DNA of 64,000 bases from JAJKJG01 sp036389455. Lineage in GTDB: Bacteria; Pseudomonadota; Alphaproteobacteria; Rhizobiales; Beijerinckiaceae. Below are positions 63,232 to 64,000 of this stretch, one piece after another. Within the stretch, counting starts at the first letter, position 1. Each line of letters begins with the position of its first letter. The position numbers were made by a program, and so were the translations under genes. Below the pieces are notes generated by a model, which was not told the DNA's origin, did not search any database, and saw nothing but the letters and a program-made list of their open reading frames with translations. The stretch lies in contig DASVPW010000119.1 of NCBI GenBank assembly GCA_036389455.1, positions 1 through 64,000 of the forward strand. The letters are read 5' to 3'.

Positions 63232-63249
63232 GAGGGTCTCCGGGGCCGG

Positions 63250-64000
63250 TCAGCCCTCGGGCAGGCCGAGGGCATGGGCATGGCGCCGAAGGCCGTCCCT
63301 GACGGCCTCGGCGATAGCCGGGGTTGAATCTATGGGGTCATAGCTAAGGGGTTCAAGCCGCCCGGTGAAGGGTTGCACAGCTCCCTTGCGGGCAAGGCCG
63401 TCGAGGAAGCGCCTGAGCTTCGGATGGCCGCCCGTCGGCTCGAAGACGAGGATCGGGACGCCGGTCGCCGCCGCCTCGCCGACCATGTTGTAGGAATCGG
63501 CCGTGACCACGACGGCGTCGGCGAGCGCGAGGATGGCCGCGTAGGGGTTGTCGCCGCTCCCGTCCCACAGGAAGCCGCCGCGGCGTTCGATCAGGCGGGA
63601 AAGGCCGTCCCGCAGGGCCGATGGGGTGCGCCGGGAGGCGGTTGCCATGAGGCCGACGCCGGTCTCGGCAAGCCGGGCGAGATCGGCCAGGAACCGCGCC
63701 GCGTCCTCGGCGTGGAACTCGTAGTGCCGGCTCGGGCCTCCCACGAGCACCGCGACCCGGGGACGGGGGAGGGGGGCAAGCCGCGGATCGGGGCTCCCTC
63801 GCGCGCGAGAGAGACGTTCCGGCGTGATCCGGTGCGGCGGGGTGAGGGTCGCGATCACGTTCGGGCCGCGCAGGCGGTCGTGCTCCGGCACCCAGATCAG
63901 GTCGGCGGCGCGCGGTCCGGTGACCGGGTCCTTGAGGAACACCGTGAAGGTCCGCCCGCCGGAAGCCTGCTTCACCCGCCTGACGTAAGGCACGGTGCGG
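63250..64000 (-). CDS. ELM1-family (mitochondrial-fission-like, DUF1022) protein, N-terminus outside window
   Basis: About 250 residues are visible; the frame is open to the right edge, so the start lies beyond the window. VAVLVGGPSRHYEFHAEDA, LMATASRRTPSALRDGL, then VVVTADSYNMVGEAAATGVPI and FEPTGGHPKLRRFLDGL match the ELM1/DUF1022 family, which has a glycosyltransferase GT-B-like fold. The plant member acts in mitochondrial division, while the bacterial role is unknown. The usual length is about 320-350 residues, so roughly a quarter is missing here. Confidence 0.85.
   Translation of the reverse strand, partial: RTVPYVRRVKQASGGRTFTVFLKDPVTGPRAADLIWVPEHDRLRGPNVIATLTPPHRITPERLSRARGSPDPRLAPLPRPRVAVLVGGPSRHYEFHAEDAARFLADLARLAETGVGLMATASRRTPSALRDGLSRLIERRGGFLWDGSGDNPYAAILALADAVVVTADSYNMVGEAAATGVPILVFEPTGGHPKLRRFLDGLARKGAVQPFTGRLEPLSYDPIDSTPAIAEAVRDGLRRHAHALGLPEG

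Overview
This is a 64 kb piece of a high-GC alphaproteobacterial chromosome, most likely from the order Hyphomicrobiales (Rhizobiales). The evidence is family content and gene order: an AapJQMP general amino-acid ABC system, a PCMT-like gene / tolC / PopZ (DUF2497) / valS order, an NDUFS4-type complex I accessory subunit beside tRNA-Pro, a LysR regulator beside trxB, and many Bug-type (TctC) solute receptors. Coding density is high. I see no rRNA, prophage, insertion sequence or CRISPR array.

Layout. 1-2.2 kb: the end of an AtuA-like gene, its small partner, an orphan Bug receptor, then a 640-bp non-coding stretch with a ~130-bp tandem repeat. 2.2-11.8 kb: a Tat-exported cupin, a large FAD/Fe-S 2-hydroxyacid dehydrogenase divergent from an alanine/serine-glyoxylate aminotransferase, and a complete tripartite tricarboxylate transporter (receptor, TctB, TctA). 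10.3-19.9 kb: a five-gene peptide-type ABC importer with an M20 peptidase, followed by trehalose phosphatase, glucokinase and a 2-hydroxyacid dehydrogenase. 19.9-22.7 kb: the elongation factor P modification locus (epmB, epmA, divergent efp). 22.8-27.2 kb: a DUF1624 membrane protein, a sirtuin, a double cold-shock protein, a DUF192 protein, a secreted hypothetical and an amidohydrolase. 27.3-31.2 kb: tRNA-Pro, the complex I subunit and tRNA-Arg, followed by a coiled-coil protein, a methyltransferase and an acyltransferase that look accessory. 31.3-42.7 kb: FtsH, an M20 peptidase, Ogt, acetamidase, a metallo-beta-lactamase lactonase-like enzyme, envelope glycosyltransferases with an LpxB N-domain-like protein, cystathionine beta-lyase and a small P-loop kinase. 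42.9-48 kb: the aap operon. 48-64 kb: a GT87-like enzyme, mercaptopyruvate sulfurtransferase, AlaX, tRNA-Asn, a cold-shock protein, tRNA-Cys, a hydrolase, the PCMT/Bug/tolC/popZ/valS cluster, a phosphoesterase, LysR, trxB and the end of an ELM1-like gene.

The outstanding object is the third gene of the aap operon. An intact TIR domain (about 150 residues) and a proline-rich linker are fused in frame to the N-terminus of the inner-membrane permease AapM. The TIR segment has a codon choice visibly unlike its neighbours, which suggests recent capture. It keeps a glutamate at the position expected for TIR NADase activity. A TIR domain tethered to an amino-acid importer subunit would face the cytosol and is an architecture I do not know of.

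Other notable structure: a perfect 23-bp inverted repeat between two convergent genes that gives both proteins the same C-terminal tail; a 17-bp perfect palindrome that contains the epmB stop codon; four operator-like repeats spaced two helical turns apart in front of a glycosyltransferase; and a hydrolase gene whose last codons run antisense through tRNA-Cys.
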